From assembly GCF_004343505.1 (NCBI RefSeq), contig NZ_SLXU01000007.1, positions 1-64,000 on the forward strand: a DNA stretch of 64,000 bases. Direction: 5' to 3'. The notes under the pieces are model-generated. The model was given only the letters and a program-made list of their open reading frames with translations. It was not told where the DNA came from and ran no database searches. This document shows positions 7,720 to 16,394 of the stretch, in pieces (position 1 is the first letter of the stretch; each line of letters starts with the position of its first letter). The position numbers and the translations under genes were made by a program. This stretch comes from Rhodovulum bhavnagarense. Its GTDB lineage: Bacteria > Pseudomonadota > Alphaproteobacteria > Rhodobacterales > Rhodobacteraceae.

Positions 7720-8337
7720 TTAGCGCATCACACCCTGCGGGCCGAAGCGTCCGCCGAATTTCTTCGCGGCCGCGTCGAATTCGTCGCGCGAAATCGTGCC
7801 ATCTCCATCGGCGTCCACCCGGTTAAAGATCATTTCGGGCCCCGGACGAGTGGCCATTTCATTGGCCGAAAGCTTACCGTCGCCATCGGCGTCCAGCATC
7901 TCGACCATATCGGCTGCCCGCGCGGCACGCTCTTCGTCGGTCAGCGCGGGATCGCCAAAGCCCCCCTGCATCGGCCCCGTGCCCTGCATCCCGCCGAACA
8001 TGCCATAGCCCATCCCCGGATGACCCTGGATCCTGCCCGACCCCATACCATAGCCCCCCCGCGCGCCATCGCGGCGGCCCGACGGCTTGCCCAGGCGCGC
8101 CGCCTCATCGGCGGACAACAGCCCGTCGCCATCGTTATCGAGCGCCTCGAAACGCGCCTTGGCGCGGGCAGTGAATTCATCGAGGCTGAGATTGCCGTCC
8201 TTGTCGGTATCGATCATCGCAAATGCGCCGCCGCCCATTCCCCGTGCCTCGGCCATGCCCGGCAGCGCACCAAGCAAGACCGCCACCGTCCCCGCCGCCA
8301 GCGCGCTTAGCGCCACATCTTTCAGAATGCGTGTCAT
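7720..8337 (-). CDS. exported EF-hand calcium-binding protein
   Basis: The protein has 205 residues from ATG 8337 (AGGAG 7 bases upstream). An N-terminal signal peptide (residues 1-32) has hydrophobic core ALSALAAGTVAVLLGALPG and ends AEA. Four EF-hand loops follow as two pairs: DTDKDGNLSLDE, DNDGDGLLSADE, DADGDGKLSANE and DADGDGTISRDE, all with canonical Asp/Glu ligands. The pairs are separated by a Gly/Met-rich linker (GYGMGSGRIQGHPGMGYGMFGG). It should bind calcium in the periplasm. It lies 80 bases upstream of the sigma factor on the same strand and may belong to the same regulatory unit. Confidence 0.85.
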   Translation of the reverse strand: MTRILKDVALSALAAGTVAVLLGALPGMAEARGMGGGAFAMIDTDKDGNLSLDEFTARAKARFEALDNDGDGLLSADEAARLGKPSGRRDGARGGYGMGSGRIQGHPGMGYGMFGGMQGTGPMQGGFGDPALTDEERAARAADMVEMLDADGDGKLSANEMATRPGPEMIFNRVDADGDGTISRDEFDAAAKKFGGRFGPQGVMR

Positions 8338-8538
8338 CTCTTTCTCCTGTTCCAGTTCGCCGTTGGGCATCGCGACGACCGTTCCGGCCGCCTTGTTCCC
8401 TTTCTACGGGCGGACCCCGAGGTTCCGTCGCGGCCCATGCGAAGGTTTTGCGACATCCCGCCGCACGGACAGCGCGTCATCTGTGAAAAATCCACCGGTT
8501 TCCTACCTTGGGAATGCGCGCGGAAGGGAGGCGCGTCC

Positions 8539-8937
8539 ATGGCGACAACTGACGGACATATGTGCGATACCGAGCGCAGACCGGTTGGGTCTGCAATGCT
8601 CCGCGGGTGGCGCAAGAAATGCCCCAGCTGCGGCGCGGGGCCGCTTTTGGCCGATTACCTGACCGTGCGCGACCATTGCCCGGTCTGCATGGAAGAGTTG
8701 CATCATCACCATTCCGACGATGGCCCGGCCTACCTGACCGTGCTGATCGTGGGTGCCTTGGTGACGCCGCTGCTGGCCTGGGCCGTATCGGCCCTCGATC
8801 CCGATCCGCTGGTGGTCACCTCCGTTTTCACCGTTGGCTGCGTGGCGCTGGCGCTATACCTTCTGCCCCGACTGAAAGGCGTTATGGTGGCGTTGCAATG
8901 GGCGAAACGGATGCACGGCTTCGGAGAGCACAGATAG
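8539..8937 (+). CDS. DUF983 family membrane protein
   Basis: The protein has 132 residues from ATG 8539, preceded by GGGAGG. The N-terminal half has a zinc-ribbon-like pair, CPSC near residue 29 and CPVC near residue 48, then two membrane helices (YLTVLIVGALVTPLLAWAV and VTSVFTVGCVALALYLLP) and a short basic tail. This is the DUF983 pattern, widespread in alphaproteobacteria and of unknown function. Its last 40 bases overlap the start of the Nudix gene, implying translational coupling. Confidence 0.8.
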   Translation: MATTDGHMCDTERRPVGSAMLRGWRKKCPSCGAGPLLADYLTVRDHCPVCMEELHHHHSDDGPAYLTVLIVGALVTPLLAWAVSALDPDPLVVTSVFTVGCVALALYLLPRLKGVMVALQWAKRMHGFGEHR

Positions 8938-9605
8938 ACGGCCCGCCGATCCGCGACGCGGCGACGGTGATCGTGCTGCGCGATGCGGCAACGGCCCCGC
9001 GCGTGCTGATGGGCCAGCGCGGGTCGGGCGCGGCGTTCATGCCGAACAAGTTCGTCTTTCCCGGCGGCGCAGTGGATGCCGCCGATGCCGGGGTGCCGCT
9101 GGCCTGCCCGTTAAACGCCGCGTGCGAAACCCGGTTGAGGGCAGAGACCGATCCCGCCCTTGCCCCCGCCCTGGTTGCCGCTGCGATTCGCGAGGTATGG
9201 GAGGAAACCGGGCTGATCTTTGGTGTGCCCGGCGCTTGGGACCGCCCCGCGCCCGAAGGATGGGAAGGCTTTGCCGCCAGCGGGCACCTGCCCTCGCCAA
9301 GGGGATTTCACTTTGTCTTTCGCGCGATCACGCCACCGGGCCGCCCACGCCGGTTCGACGCACGCTTTTTCCTTGTCGAGGCCGAGGCGGTGGTCAACGA
9401 TCCCGACGATTTCTCGGGCGCCCAGGAAGAGCTGAGCCACCTGCAATGGGTCCCCCTGCCCGAGGCGCGCGGCTTTGACCTGCCCTTCATAACAGAGGTG
9501 GTTCTGGCAGAGGTTGCGCGGCTGTCCCGACAGGGCTTGCCGCCCGATAGCGTGCCGTTCTTCAACAACCGCACCGGCAGGTCAGAGTTCCTGCGGCTGG
9601 ACTGA
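8898..9605 (+). CDS. Nudix hydrolase with an insertion in the Nudix box
   Basis: The protein has 235 residues from ATG 8898, inside the DUF983 gene, with GGTGG upstream. The start of the Nudix box (FPGGAVDAAD, near residue 55) and its catalytic end (REVWEETGLIFG, near residue 97) are separated by an insertion of about 30 residues, as in the NUDT7/NUDT19-like branch. The REVWEE glutamates that bind divalent metal are present. It probably hydrolyses a nucleoside-diphosphate-linked compound or a CoA derivative; the substrate is not determined. A start further inside is possible because the overlap with DUF983 is unusually long. Confidence 0.8.
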   Translation: MGETDARLRRAQIDGPPIRDAATVIVLRDAATAPRVLMGQRGSGAAFMPNKFVFPGGAVDAADAGVPLACPLNAACETRLRAETDPALAPALVAAAIREVWEETGLIFGVPGAWDRPAPEGWEGFAASGHLPSPRGFHFVFRAITPPGRPRRFDARFFLVEAEAVVNDPDDFSGAQEELSHLQWVPLPEARGFDLPFITEVVLAEVARLSRQGLPPDSVPFFNNRTGRSEFLRLD

Positions 9606-9670
9606 CGCGCGCGCCGGGACAGATGCATCCCGCGCAGCGCGCATTCCGGCCCGCGCGAAAGGCTTGCGGC

Positions 9671-9979
9671 TCAGCGGGCGGCTTTTTCGGCGATACCGGA
9701 TGTGCCCTCGCGCCGTTCCAGTTCGGCGAAAACATCTGACAGCGTCACGTCGCGCGCCGCCAGCATCACCAGCAGGTGATAGAGCACATCCGCCGCCTCG
9801 GCCGTCAGGCGGGCACGATCGCCCCGGACCGCCTCGATGATCGCCTCGACCGATTCCTCGCCGAATTTCTCGGCGCATTTCTCGGCCCCCCTGGATAGCA
9901 GTTTCGCCGTCCACGAACTGTCGGGATCGGCCCCCTTGCGCGCCTCGATGGTGGCGGCCAGTCGCTCCAGCGCGCTCAT
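9671..9979 (-). CDS. hisE: phosphoribosyl-ATP pyrophosphatase HisE
   Basis: The 102-residue protein is HisE, which converts phosphoribosyl-ATP to phosphoribosyl-AMP in the second step of histidine synthesis. The MazG-like helical fold shows in [17 protein letters not shown] near residue 34, with its metal-binding glutamates, and in [13 protein letters not shown] near residue 60, with the conserved Asp. The start ATG overlaps the hisF stop by four bases. HisI, which carries out the next step, is not in this window. Confidence 0.95.
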   Translation of the reverse strand: MSALERLAATIEARKGADPDSSWTAKLLSRGAEKCAEKFGEESVEAIIEAVRGDRARLTAEAADVLYHLLVMLAARDVTLSDVFAELERREGTSGIAEKAAR

Positions 9980-10737
9980 GCCGGCCTCACTGGGATGCCG
10001 GCCGCGGCCATGTGGGCCTTGGCCTCGCCGATGGTGAAGGTGCCGAAATGGAAGATCGAGGCCGCCAGAACCGCGCTGGCACCGCCCTTGGTCACGCCCT
10101 CGACCAGGTGGTCCAACTCGCCCACCCCGCCCGAGGCGATCACCGGCACATCGACCGCATCGGAAATCGTGCGCGTCAGTTCCAGGTCAAATCCCGACTT
10201 GGTGCCATCGCGATCCATGCTGGTCAGAAGGATTTCCCCCGCGCCCTTGGCCACGACCGTTTTCGCGAATTCCACCGCATCGATACCCGTGGATTTACGC
10301 CCGCCATGGGTAAAGATTTCCCATTTGCCCGGGGCGACCCGTTTGGCGTCGATGGCAACCACGATGCACTGGCTGCCGAACTGGTCGGCGGCCTGGCGCA
10401 CCACGTCGGGATTGGCCACCGCGGCCGAGTTGAAGCTGACCTTGTCGGCGCCCGCCAGCAGCAGGGCGCGCACATCCTCGACCGTGCGCACGCCGCCGCC
10501 CACGGTCAGCGGCATGAAGCACTGTTCCGCCGTGCGCTGGACCACGTCGAACATCGTGCCGCGGTTTTCATGGGTGGCGTGGATATCGAGGAAGCACAGC
10601 TCGTCCGCGCCGGCGGCGTCATAGGCCTTGGCGGCCTCCACCGGGTCTCCGGCATCGATCAGGTTGACGAAGTTGACGCCCTTGACCACGCGGCCGTCGG
10701 CCACGTCGAGACAGGGGATGATGCGGGTCTTCAGCAT
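9976..10737 (-). CDS. hisF: imidazole glycerol phosphate synthase cyclase subunit HisF
   Basis: The 253-residue TIM-barrel protein starts [20 protein letters not shown], the HisF signature with the catalytic Asp of CLDV. The second catalytic Asp is in [15 protein letters not shown] near residue 130, and phosphate-binding loops are [11 protein letters not shown] and [12 protein letters not shown]. It makes imidazole glycerol phosphate and AICAR using ammonia channelled from HisH. hisF lies 76 bases after hisA and overlaps hisE. No hisH is visible in this stretch, so it must be encoded elsewhere. Confidence 0.97.
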   Translation of the reverse strand: MLKTRIIPCLDVADGRVVKGVNFVNLIDAGDPVEAAKAYDAAGADELCFLDIHATHENRGTMFDVVQRTAEQCFMPLTVGGGVRTVEDVRALLLAGADKVSFNSAAVANPDVVRQAADQFGSQCIVVAIDAKRVAPGKWEIFTHGGRKSTGIDAVEFAKTVVAKGAGEILLTSMDRDGTKSGFDLELTRTISDAVDVPVIASGGVGELDHLVEGVTKGGASAVLAASIFHFGTFTIGEAKAHMAAAGIPVRPA

Positions 10738-10813
10738 GGGGCGGCTCCTTTCGCGTTCTCATAACGCGGCGCCGCGCCAGAGGAAAGCGCCGCGCGCGCC
10801 CCGTTCCCCGGTC

Positions 10814-11533
10814 TCAGCCCGCAAGCGCCTCAAGGGCCGCGGCGAGGTCCAGCGCCCCGTCATAAAGCGCCCGCCCCGAGATCGCCCCGCCGATAACCCC
10901 GGTATTGCGCAGCGCAACCAGGTCGGCCAGCGAGGACACCCCGCCCGAGGCGATCACCGGGATCGACACGGCCCGCGCCAAGGCTTCGGTTGCGGCGATG
11001 TTCGGCCCGCCCATCGCGCCATCGCGGTCGATATCGGTGTAGATGATCGCGGCAACGCCCGCATCCTCGAGAGATTTCGCAAGGTCGCTTGCCATCACGT
11101 CGGTCTCCGTGGCCCAGCCCTTGGTCGCCACGCGGCCCTTGCGCGCGTCGATACCGACCGCAACCTTGCCGGGAAAGGTGCGCGCGGCCTGCCGCACGAG
11201 ATCGGGATTTTCCACCGCCACGGTGCCCAGGATCACACGGGCCAGCCCCTTGTCCAGCCACATCTCGATCGTGGCCATGTCGCGGATGCCGCCACCCAGT
11301 TGGGCGGGCACATCCGTCGCGGCCAGGATCGCCTCCACCGCCGCGGCGTTGACTGGCCTGCCCGCGAAGGCGCCGTTCAGGTCCACCAGGTGCAGCCATT
11401 CGCAGCCCGCATCCTGAAAGGCGCGCGCCTGGGCCGCCGGATCGTCGCCGAACACCGTCGCCTTGTCCATCTCGCCGCGCAGCAGGCGCACGCATTGGCC
11501 GTCTTTCAGGTCGATGGCGGGGTAAAGGATCAT
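10814..11533 (-). CDS. hisA: phosphoribosylformimino-AICAR ribotide isomerase HisA
   Basis: The 239-residue TIM-barrel protein begins [20 protein letters not shown], with the catalytic Asp in AIDLKDG. It also has [13 protein letters not shown] near residue 80, [15 protein letters not shown] near residue 166 with the second Asp, and [13 protein letters not shown]. It isomerises ProFAR to PRFAR, the HisF substrate. It is the first gene of the his run hisA-hisF-hisE here. The DNA upstream to 11662 is the divergent promoter region shared with the DUF2147 gene. Confidence 0.97.
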   Translation of the reverse strand: MILYPAIDLKDGQCVRLLRGEMDKATVFGDDPAAQARAFQDAGCEWLHLVDLNGAFAGRPVNAAAVEAILAATDVPAQLGGGIRDMATIEMWLDKGLARVILGTVAVENPDLVRQAARTFPGKVAVGIDARKGRVATKGWATETDVMASDLAKSLEDAGVAAIIYTDIDRDGAMGGPNIAATEALARAVSIPVIASGGVSSLADLVALRNTGVIGGAISGRALYDGALDLAAALEALAG

Positions 11534-11662
11534 GGGGCGTGCTCCGCTTGGCTGAATTGCGCGCCCTTATGCAGCATTCCCCAACGAATGCAATAAAACC
11601 CGACGTCACGCTTGCCCAACCGCATTCTCCCGCGCCAGACTGACCCGAAAGGGGAGGACAAC

Positions 11663-12058
11663 ATGACACGGATCTTTCGCATCGCGGCCCTTGGCCTTTT
11701 ACTGGCGGGCCCCGCCCTTGCCGCCGACCCCGTCGAGGGCACCTGGCAGACCGGGTTGGACGACAACGGCAATTTCGGTCACATCCGCATCGCCCCCTGC
11801 GGCGAACGGCTCTGCGGCACGCTGGTGCGCGCCTATGACGGCACAGGTCGGCAGATCGACACCGGCAACGTGGGCAAACCCATTGTCTGGGACATGCAAC
11901 CCCAGGGCAGCGGGCGCTATGGCAATGGCAAGGTCTGGACCCCCGACCGGGACAAGACCTACAATTCCAAGATGCTGCTAGAGGGCGATTTCCTGTCGAT
12001 TTCAGGCTGCGTGATGGGCATATGCCGCAATGGCGGCAAGTGGAAACGCGTGCGCTAA
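11663..12058 (+). CDS. exported DUF2147 family protein
   Basis: The protein has 131 residues from ATG 11663, preceded by GGGGAGG. An N-terminal signal peptide (hydrophobic core IAALGLLLAGPALA, cleavage likely after residue 20) precedes a domain typical of DUF2147: VEGTWQTG, GHIRIAPCGERLCGTLV, GKVWTPDRDKTYNSKM and LSISGCVMGIC. Four cysteines could form disulfides in the periplasm. Function is unknown. Its last four bases overlap the convergent CoA-binding gene. Confidence 0.8.
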   Translation: MTRIFRIAALGLLLAGPALAADPVEGTWQTGLDDNGNFGHIRIAPCGERLCGTLVRAYDGTGRQIDTGNVGKPIVWDMQPQGSGRYGNGKVWTPDRDKTYNSKMLLEGDFLSISGCVMGICRNGGKWKRVR

Positions 12059-12531
12059 AGCCGCGAGGAAACGATATCTGTCACGAACCCGAGGCGCCCC
12101 AGCTCGCCGAAAAGCCGCTGATACTCGATCTTGGGACAGCGGTCCTGGATCACCGTGCATCCGGCCGCCCCCGCGCGCGCCGCGGCACCTTCGTTGCGCA
12201 CCCCGATCTGCATCCAGACTGTACGCAAGGAGGGCAGACAGGCCAGCGCCTCGTCCACGATGGGCGGCACATGCTCGGGGCGGCGAAAGATATCGACCAT
12301 GTCCACGGGCTGATCGGCGGGTATCGCGGCCAGGTCGGCATAGACGGTTTCGCCGAGGATCTGGCTGCCGGCAAGGCGCGGATTGACCGGGATCACCCGT
12401 TTGCCGCGCCGTTGCAGATAGCGCCCGACATAATGGCTGGGCCGGATTGGGTCATCAGACAGACCCACCACCGCGATCACACGGGTATCGCGCAGAATGG
12501 TCCGAAGATCCTTGTCCCCCGGCGCGTTCAT
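12055..12531 (-). CDS. CoA-binding domain protein (YccU-like)
   Basis: The protein has 158 residues from ATG 12531, with GGTGGGG about 8 bases upstream; the frame is open further but that part is not protein-like. A Rossmann-type CoA-binding domain is clear: RVIAVVGLSDDPIRPSHYV, KRVIPVNPRLAG and VDMVDIFRRPEHVPPIVDEA. This matches the succinyl-CoA-ligase-like CoA-binding domain found as a stand-alone protein in the YccU family. No biochemical role is known. It ends convergently on the DUF2147 gene. Confidence 0.8.
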   Translation of the reverse strand: MNAPGDKDLRTILRDTRVIAVVGLSDDPIRPSHYVGRYLQRRGKRVIPVNPRLAGSQILGETVYADLAAIPADQPVDMVDIFRRPEHVPPIVDEALACLPSLRTVWMQIGVRNEGAAARAGAAGCTVIQDRCPKIEYQRLFGELGRLGFVTDIVSSRL

Positions 12532-12757
12532 GACACGTCCCCACCCGAAAAAAGGCGCCCGGGCCAGGGCGCCGGGCGCGAGTCGCGGAACGAGGGACAG
12601 TGAAGCGGGACAAGACCGTTCCGAGGGCCCTGCCCCATGCGCAACAGGTGGGGGCACGGGCCGCGCTTTCCAATGCGGATCATGCAACCGTGATCGCCAC
12701 GCCCAGGCGTAACGCGCCGCGCGCGCCCATTGGATAACGCTTTCGCCTCTGGCGTGA

Positions 12758-13546
12758 TCATGCCCTCGCGGCCTCCGCCGCCGCGTAAAGGGCAATCGCC
12801 GCCGCGTTCGACACGTTGAGCGACCCGAACCCCCCCGCAAAGGGAATGCGCACCAGCCGGTCGCAGGTGTCGCGCGTCAACTGCCGCAGGCCCGGCCCCT
12901 CGGCCCCAAGAACCAGCCCCACCGGCGCATCACCGAGTTCGGCAAGCGTATTGCCCAGCCCGGCCTCAGCCTCGCCATCGAGGCCCAGCAAGGTATAGCC
13001 AAGACCCCGCAACTGTTCCATCGCACGCGCGAGGTTGGTCACGCGAAGGTAAGGCTGGCGTTCCAGCGCGCCAGAGGCCGTTTTCGCCAGCGCCCCGGTC
13101 TCGGGCGCGGAATGACGATGGGGCGCGATGACCGCGCGCGCACCAAAGACCTCGGCCGAGCGCAGGATCGCGCCGGCATTATGCGGATCGCTCACCCGGT
13201 CCAGCAGCACAACCCGCGCGGGGCCCACCCCCGGCGCGCACAGATCGGCCAGTTTGCCCCAATCCAGCGGCCGGGTCTCAAGAGCCGCGCCCTGGTGGAC
13301 GGCGCCGGGGTCCAGCGGCACGGGGAATTTGCGCGGATCGGCGATTTCAGGCGTGATCCCGGCCGCCGCGATCACATCGGCCAGCTTGTCGGCGGCATTC
13401 CTGGTCACCACAAGCCGCAGCTTGACGCGCGCAGGGTTGGCCAGCGCATCGCGCACCGCGTGCAATCCGAACAGCCACAGCGTCTCGGCCGCCGCTGCCC
13501 GGCGCGCCCGCTCTTTCTCGATTACCCAGGTCGGCTTTTTCGCCAC
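12758..13546 (-). CDS. rlmB: TrmH/SpoU family RNA 2'-O-methyltransferase (RlmB-type)
   Basis: The protein has 262 residues from GTG 13546, with AAGGG 8 bases upstream; upstream in-frame sequence does not resemble the family. It has an N-terminal L30e-like substrate-binding domain (WLFGLHAVRDALANPAR...) and a C-terminal SPOUT domain with the three motifs VLLDRVSDPHNAGAILRSAE, GLVLGAEGPGL and IPFAGGFGSLNVSNAAAIAL. This is the RlmB/TrmH 23S rRNA Gm2251-type arrangement, using SAM. The exact target nucleotide is inferred from family. The gene diverges from tRNA-Tyr. Confidence 0.88.
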   Translation of the reverse strand: MAKKPTWVIEKERARRAAAAETLWLFGLHAVRDALANPARVKLRLVVTRNAADKLADVIAAAGITPEIADPRKFPVPLDPGAVHQGAALETRPLDWGKLADLCAPGVGPARVVLLDRVSDPHNAGAILRSAEVFGARAVIAPHRHSAPETGALAKTASGALERQPYLRVTNLARAMEQLRGLGYTLLGLDGEAEAGLGNTLAELGDAPVGLVLGAEGPGLRQLTRDTCDRLVRIPFAGGFGSLNVSNAAAIALYAAAEAARA

Positions 13547-13657
13547 GTTTGCACCCTTTCGCCGGATCAGGGCGCGACCATGCGCAATCCCCTGCGCCAC
13601 GGCAAGGATTTTCCTGTTGACGGGTCGCCGCCCCGGCCTTATGCAACCGCCCACTTA

Positions 13658-13741
13658 GGGCGACGCGCTGCAAGGTGCGGCAGCGGACTGTAAATCCGCC
13701 GGGGAGACCCATGCCTGGTTCGATTCCAGGGTCGCCCACCA
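13658..13741 (+). tRNA. tRNA-Tyr (GTA)
   Basis: The acceptor stem GGGCGAC pairs with GTCGCCC, followed by A and an encoded CCA. The anticodon stem GCGGA/TCCGC encloses loop CTGTAAA, giving anticodon GTA for tyrosine. A long variable arm of about 15 bases follows, as expected for a class II tRNA, and the T arm carries GGTTCGATTCC. The total of 84 bases is normal for bacterial tRNA-Tyr. Confidence 0.95.
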
Positions 13742-13857
13742 CTTCCCCCCACGATCCTCCCCGACCCAGCAAATCCCGCGTGACGGTGGAGGTCAGGGTT
13801 TTGGCCCGGCGGATTTGCCCCTATAGTCACGGCCAGACCCATGAGGCAGGATCGGAC

Positions 13858-14862
13858 ATGGCGGCAAAGCGCAAGGCGGGCCAGCCTTTCAACATCGTGA
13901 TCGTCGGACAGAACGGGCGACTGACCTACGAGGCCGTGACATTCGCCGCATCGCTGCGCGCCTCGGACCCCGGGTTCAACGGCCGGCTGCTGGTCGCGGA
14001 GCCCCAGCCGGGCCCGCGTTGGAACGGCGATCCGAGAATGAGGGACGAGGCCGCACGCGACCTGCTGGAAGGCTTCGGCGCACAGATCGTGCCCTTCGAG
14101 AACCATGTCTTCGGCGCGTCCTATCCCCATGGCAACAAGATCGAGGCGCTTTTGGCGCTGCCCGAGGGCGAGCCTTTCGTGTTCTTCGACACCGACACCT
14201 TGATCACCGGGGCGCTGAGCGCCGTGCCCTTCGATTTCGACCGCCCCTCGGCCTCGATGCGGCGCGAGGCAACCTGGCCCGAGATCGAGCTTTACGGTCC
14301 TGGCTATGGCGCGACCTGGAAAGCCCTTTACGACAGGTTCGGGCTGGATTTCGAAACGTCGCTCGATACCCGCTGGCCCGACGAATACTGGCAGCGATAC
14401 CTCTATTTCAACGCGGGCTGGTTCTTTTTCCGCTGTCCGCGCGTCTTTGGACAGCGGTTTCTCGACTATGCCCGCACAATCCGCGACGACCCGCCCGCCG
14501 AGCTGGTCTGCCAATCGCTCGACCCCTGGCTCGACCAGGTGGCGTTGCCGCTGGTGATCCATTCCCTGGGTGGCGGACGGCCGGGGCCGGACCTGGACGG
14601 GCTGGATGGCGATGTGAGTTGCCATTGGCGCCTGCTGCCGCTGCTTTATGCGCGCGAGAGCGACAGGGCGGTGGCGGTGATGGAGGAGATCACCGCCCCC
14701 AACAAGGTCAAGAAGGTGCTCAAGGCGCATGAGCCGTTCAAGCGCTTTGTCTTCCAGGGCAGGGGCGCCAAGGCGCGGGCGCTGTTCGACCGGGCGCAAT
14801 TGCCCCGGCGTGAAAGGACGATCCGAAACATGCTCAAGAAAAACAGGCTATGGCTGCGCTGA
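13858..14862 (+). CDS. hypothetical protein, possible glycosyltransferase-like fold
   Basis: The protein has 334 residues from ATG 13858; the frame is open back into tRNA-Tyr, so earlier starts are excluded. It begins with KRKAGQPFNIVIVGQNGRLTYEA, then a Rossmann-like segment. FVFFDTDTLITG near residue 105 places a DxD-like motif after a hydrophobic strand, as in GT-A glycosyltransferases. YLYFNAGWFFFRCP and the Trp-rich middle also resemble nucleotide-sugar transferases. I do not recognise a named family. The C-terminal 70 residues are strongly basic (KKVLKAHEPFKRFV, RERTIRNMLKKNRLW). The enzymatic reading is inference only. Confidence 0.6.
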   Translation: MAAKRKAGQPFNIVIVGQNGRLTYEAVTFAASLRASDPGFNGRLLVAEPQPGPRWNGDPRMRDEAARDLLEGFGAQIVPFENHVFGASYPHGNKIEALLALPEGEPFVFFDTDTLITGALSAVPFDFDRPSASMRREATWPEIELYGPGYGATWKALYDRFGLDFETSLDTRWPDEYWQRYLYFNAGWFFFRCPRVFGQRFLDYARTIRDDPPAELVCQSLDPWLDQVALPLVIHSLGGGRPGPDLDGLDGDVSCHWRLLPLLYARESDRAVAVMEEITAPNKVKKVLKAHEPFKRFVFQGRGAKARALFDRAQLPRRERTIRNMLKKNRLWLR

Positions 14863-14928
14863 GCCGGCAAAGGGGGGCGGGAGCCTGCTTCCCCGGCCGC
14901 TTGCCGACCCTGTGAGAGGGTCCGCCAT

Positions 14929-14952
14929 GGGTATTTTCACCAAGAAGAAGAA
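14929..14952 (+). repeat. Rhodobacterales-type intergenic motif, copy 1
   Basis: The sequence gggtattttcaccaagaag and following bases align with 40044-40067 (gggtatttgtgccaagaag) at about 20 of 24 positions, and more loosely with the two arms at 29153-29198. It lies in the 242-base gap before metY, just after a small GACCCT/AGGGTC inverted repeat (14906-14922). It also starts a 37-codon frame (14926-15039) of doubtful reality. Confidence 0.5.
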
Positions 14953-15104
14953 CAGGGTTGCGCGCCGGACCCTGCCGGGCGCATGGCTGTTCCAGCCGGC
15001 GTGCCGCGCCCGGAAGGTTGTCCTTTTCGCGGGGAGGTGATGTTGCCGGGCTGGCGGCAATGGCCTAATCCTGTGGCGAAACGGGACTTGGGAGAGACCA
15101 TTCC

Positions 15105-16391
15105 ATGAGCGACGACCGGCAATACGGATTCGATACCTTGCAGGTGCATGCGGGCGCGCGGCCCGACCCGGCAACCGGGGCGCGGCAGGTGCCGATCTAC
15201 CAGACCACGGCCTATGTGTTCCGCGATGCAGATCACGCCGCGGCATTGTTCAACCTTCAGGAGGTCGGCTATATCTATTCGCGCCTGACCAACCCCACCG
15301 TGGCGGTTCTAGCCGAGCGGATCGCGACGCTGGAGGGCGGTGTCGGGGCGGTATGCTGTTCGTCGGGACATGCCGCGCAGATCATGGCGCTGTTCCCGCT
15401 GATGGCGCCGGGGCGCAACGTGGTGGCCTCGACGCGACTGTACGGTGGCACGATCACCCAGTTTTCCCAGACGATCCGACGCTTTGGCTGGTCGGCGAAA
15501 TTCGTCGATTTCGACGATCCGGACGCGGTCAGGGCGGCCATCGACGACGACACCCGCGCCGTGTTCTGCGAGGCGGTGGCAAACCCCGGCGGCTATGTCA
15601 CCGACCTTGATGCGATCACGGGGGTGGCCGATGCGGCGGGCCTGCCGCTGATCGTGGACAATACCTCGGCCACGCCCTACCTGGTGCGCCCGATCGAACA
15701 TGGCGCGACGCTGGTGGTGCATTCGACCACGAAATACCTGACCGGCAACGGCACAGTCACCGGCGGCGCAGTCGTGGATTCGGGGAAATTCGACTGGTCG
15801 GCCAGCGACAAGTTTCCCTCGCTTTCCGCGCCGGAACCGGCGTATCATGGGATGAAATTCCACGAGACCTTTGGCCCCCTGGCCTACACGTTTCACGGCA
15901 TCGCCGTGGGGCTGCGCGACCTGGGCATGACGATGAACCCGCAGGCGGCGCATTACACGCTGATGGGGATAGAGACGCTGTCGCTGCGCATGGCGCGCCA
16001 TTGCGAAAACGCGGTCAAGGTCGCGACCTGGCTGGAAACCCATCCCAAGGTGGCCGCGGTCACCTATGCCGGGCTGCCGTCCTCGCCCTATGCCGAGCGG
16101 GCGAAACGCATCTGCCCGCGCGGCACCGGGGGCCTGTTCACCTTTGCCCTGAAGGGCGGATACGACGCCTGCGTCAAGCTGGTGGATTCGGTCAACCTGT
16201 TCAGCCATGTGGCGAACCTGGGCGATACCCGGTCGCTGATCATCCATTCGGCCTCGACCACGCACCGCCAGTTGACCGAGGAGCAGCAGGTCGCCGCGGG
16301 CGCGGCCCCCAACGTGGTGCGCGTCTCGATCGGGATCGAGGATGCCGATGACCTGATCGCCGATCTCGACCAGGCGCTGGCCGGAATCTGA
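15105..16391 (+). CDS. metY: O-acetylhomoserine sulfhydrylase (aminocarboxypropyltransferase)
   Basis: The 428-residue PLP enzyme of the Cys/Met metabolism family has the length and sequence of MetY. It makes homocysteine from O-acetyl-L-homoserine and sulfide. Seen motifs are IYQTTAYVFRDADHAAALF, YSRLTNPTVAVLAERIATLEGG, the PLP lysine in VVHSTTKYLTGNGTVTGG near residue 207, and the C-terminal STTHRQL and VRVSIGIEDADDLIADL. A GGGAG sequence is just upstream of ATG 15105. I looked for a SAM riboswitch in the upstream gap and did not recognise one. Confidence 0.93.
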   Translation: MSDDRQYGFDTLQVHAGARPDPATGARQVPIYQTTAYVFRDADHAAALFNLQEVGYIYSRLTNPTVAVLAERIATLEGGVGAVCCSSGHAAQIMALFPLMAPGRNVVASTRLYGGTITQFSQTIRRFGWSAKFVDFDDPDAVRAAIDDDTRAVFCEAVANPGGYVTDLDAITGVADAAGLPLIVDNTSATPYLVRPIEHGATLVVHSTTKYLTGNGTVTGGAVVDSGKFDWSASDKFPSLSAPEPAYHGMKFHETFGPLAYTFHGIAVGLRDLGMTMNPQAAHYTLMGIETLSLRMARHCENAVKVATWLETHPKVAAVTYAGLPSSPYAERAKRICPRGTGGLFTFALKGGYDACVKLVDSVNLFSHVANLGDTRSLIIHSASTTHRQLTEEQQVAAGAAPNVVRVSIGIEDADDLIADLDQALAGI

Positions 16392-16394
16392 GAT

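Noticed and set aside
12532-12757. Possible structured RNA between the CoA-binding gene and rlmB
   Set aside because: A GGGCCCTGCCCC...GGGGGCACGGGCC pairing is possible, but it is imperfect and expected by chance in such GC-rich DNA.
13675-13857. Extension of the hypothetical gene into tRNA-Tyr
   Set aside because: The upstream part overlaps the tRNA and shows no protein character; ATG 13858 is the first sensible start.
14926-15039. 37-codon frame beginning MGIFTKKKNRV before metY
   Set aside because: It has a weak Shine-Dalgarno and begins inside the recurring intergenic motif; kept only as part of the repeat finding.
14863-15104. SAM-type riboswitch before metY
   Set aside because: I looked for SAM-I and SAM-II style conserved cores and recognised none.
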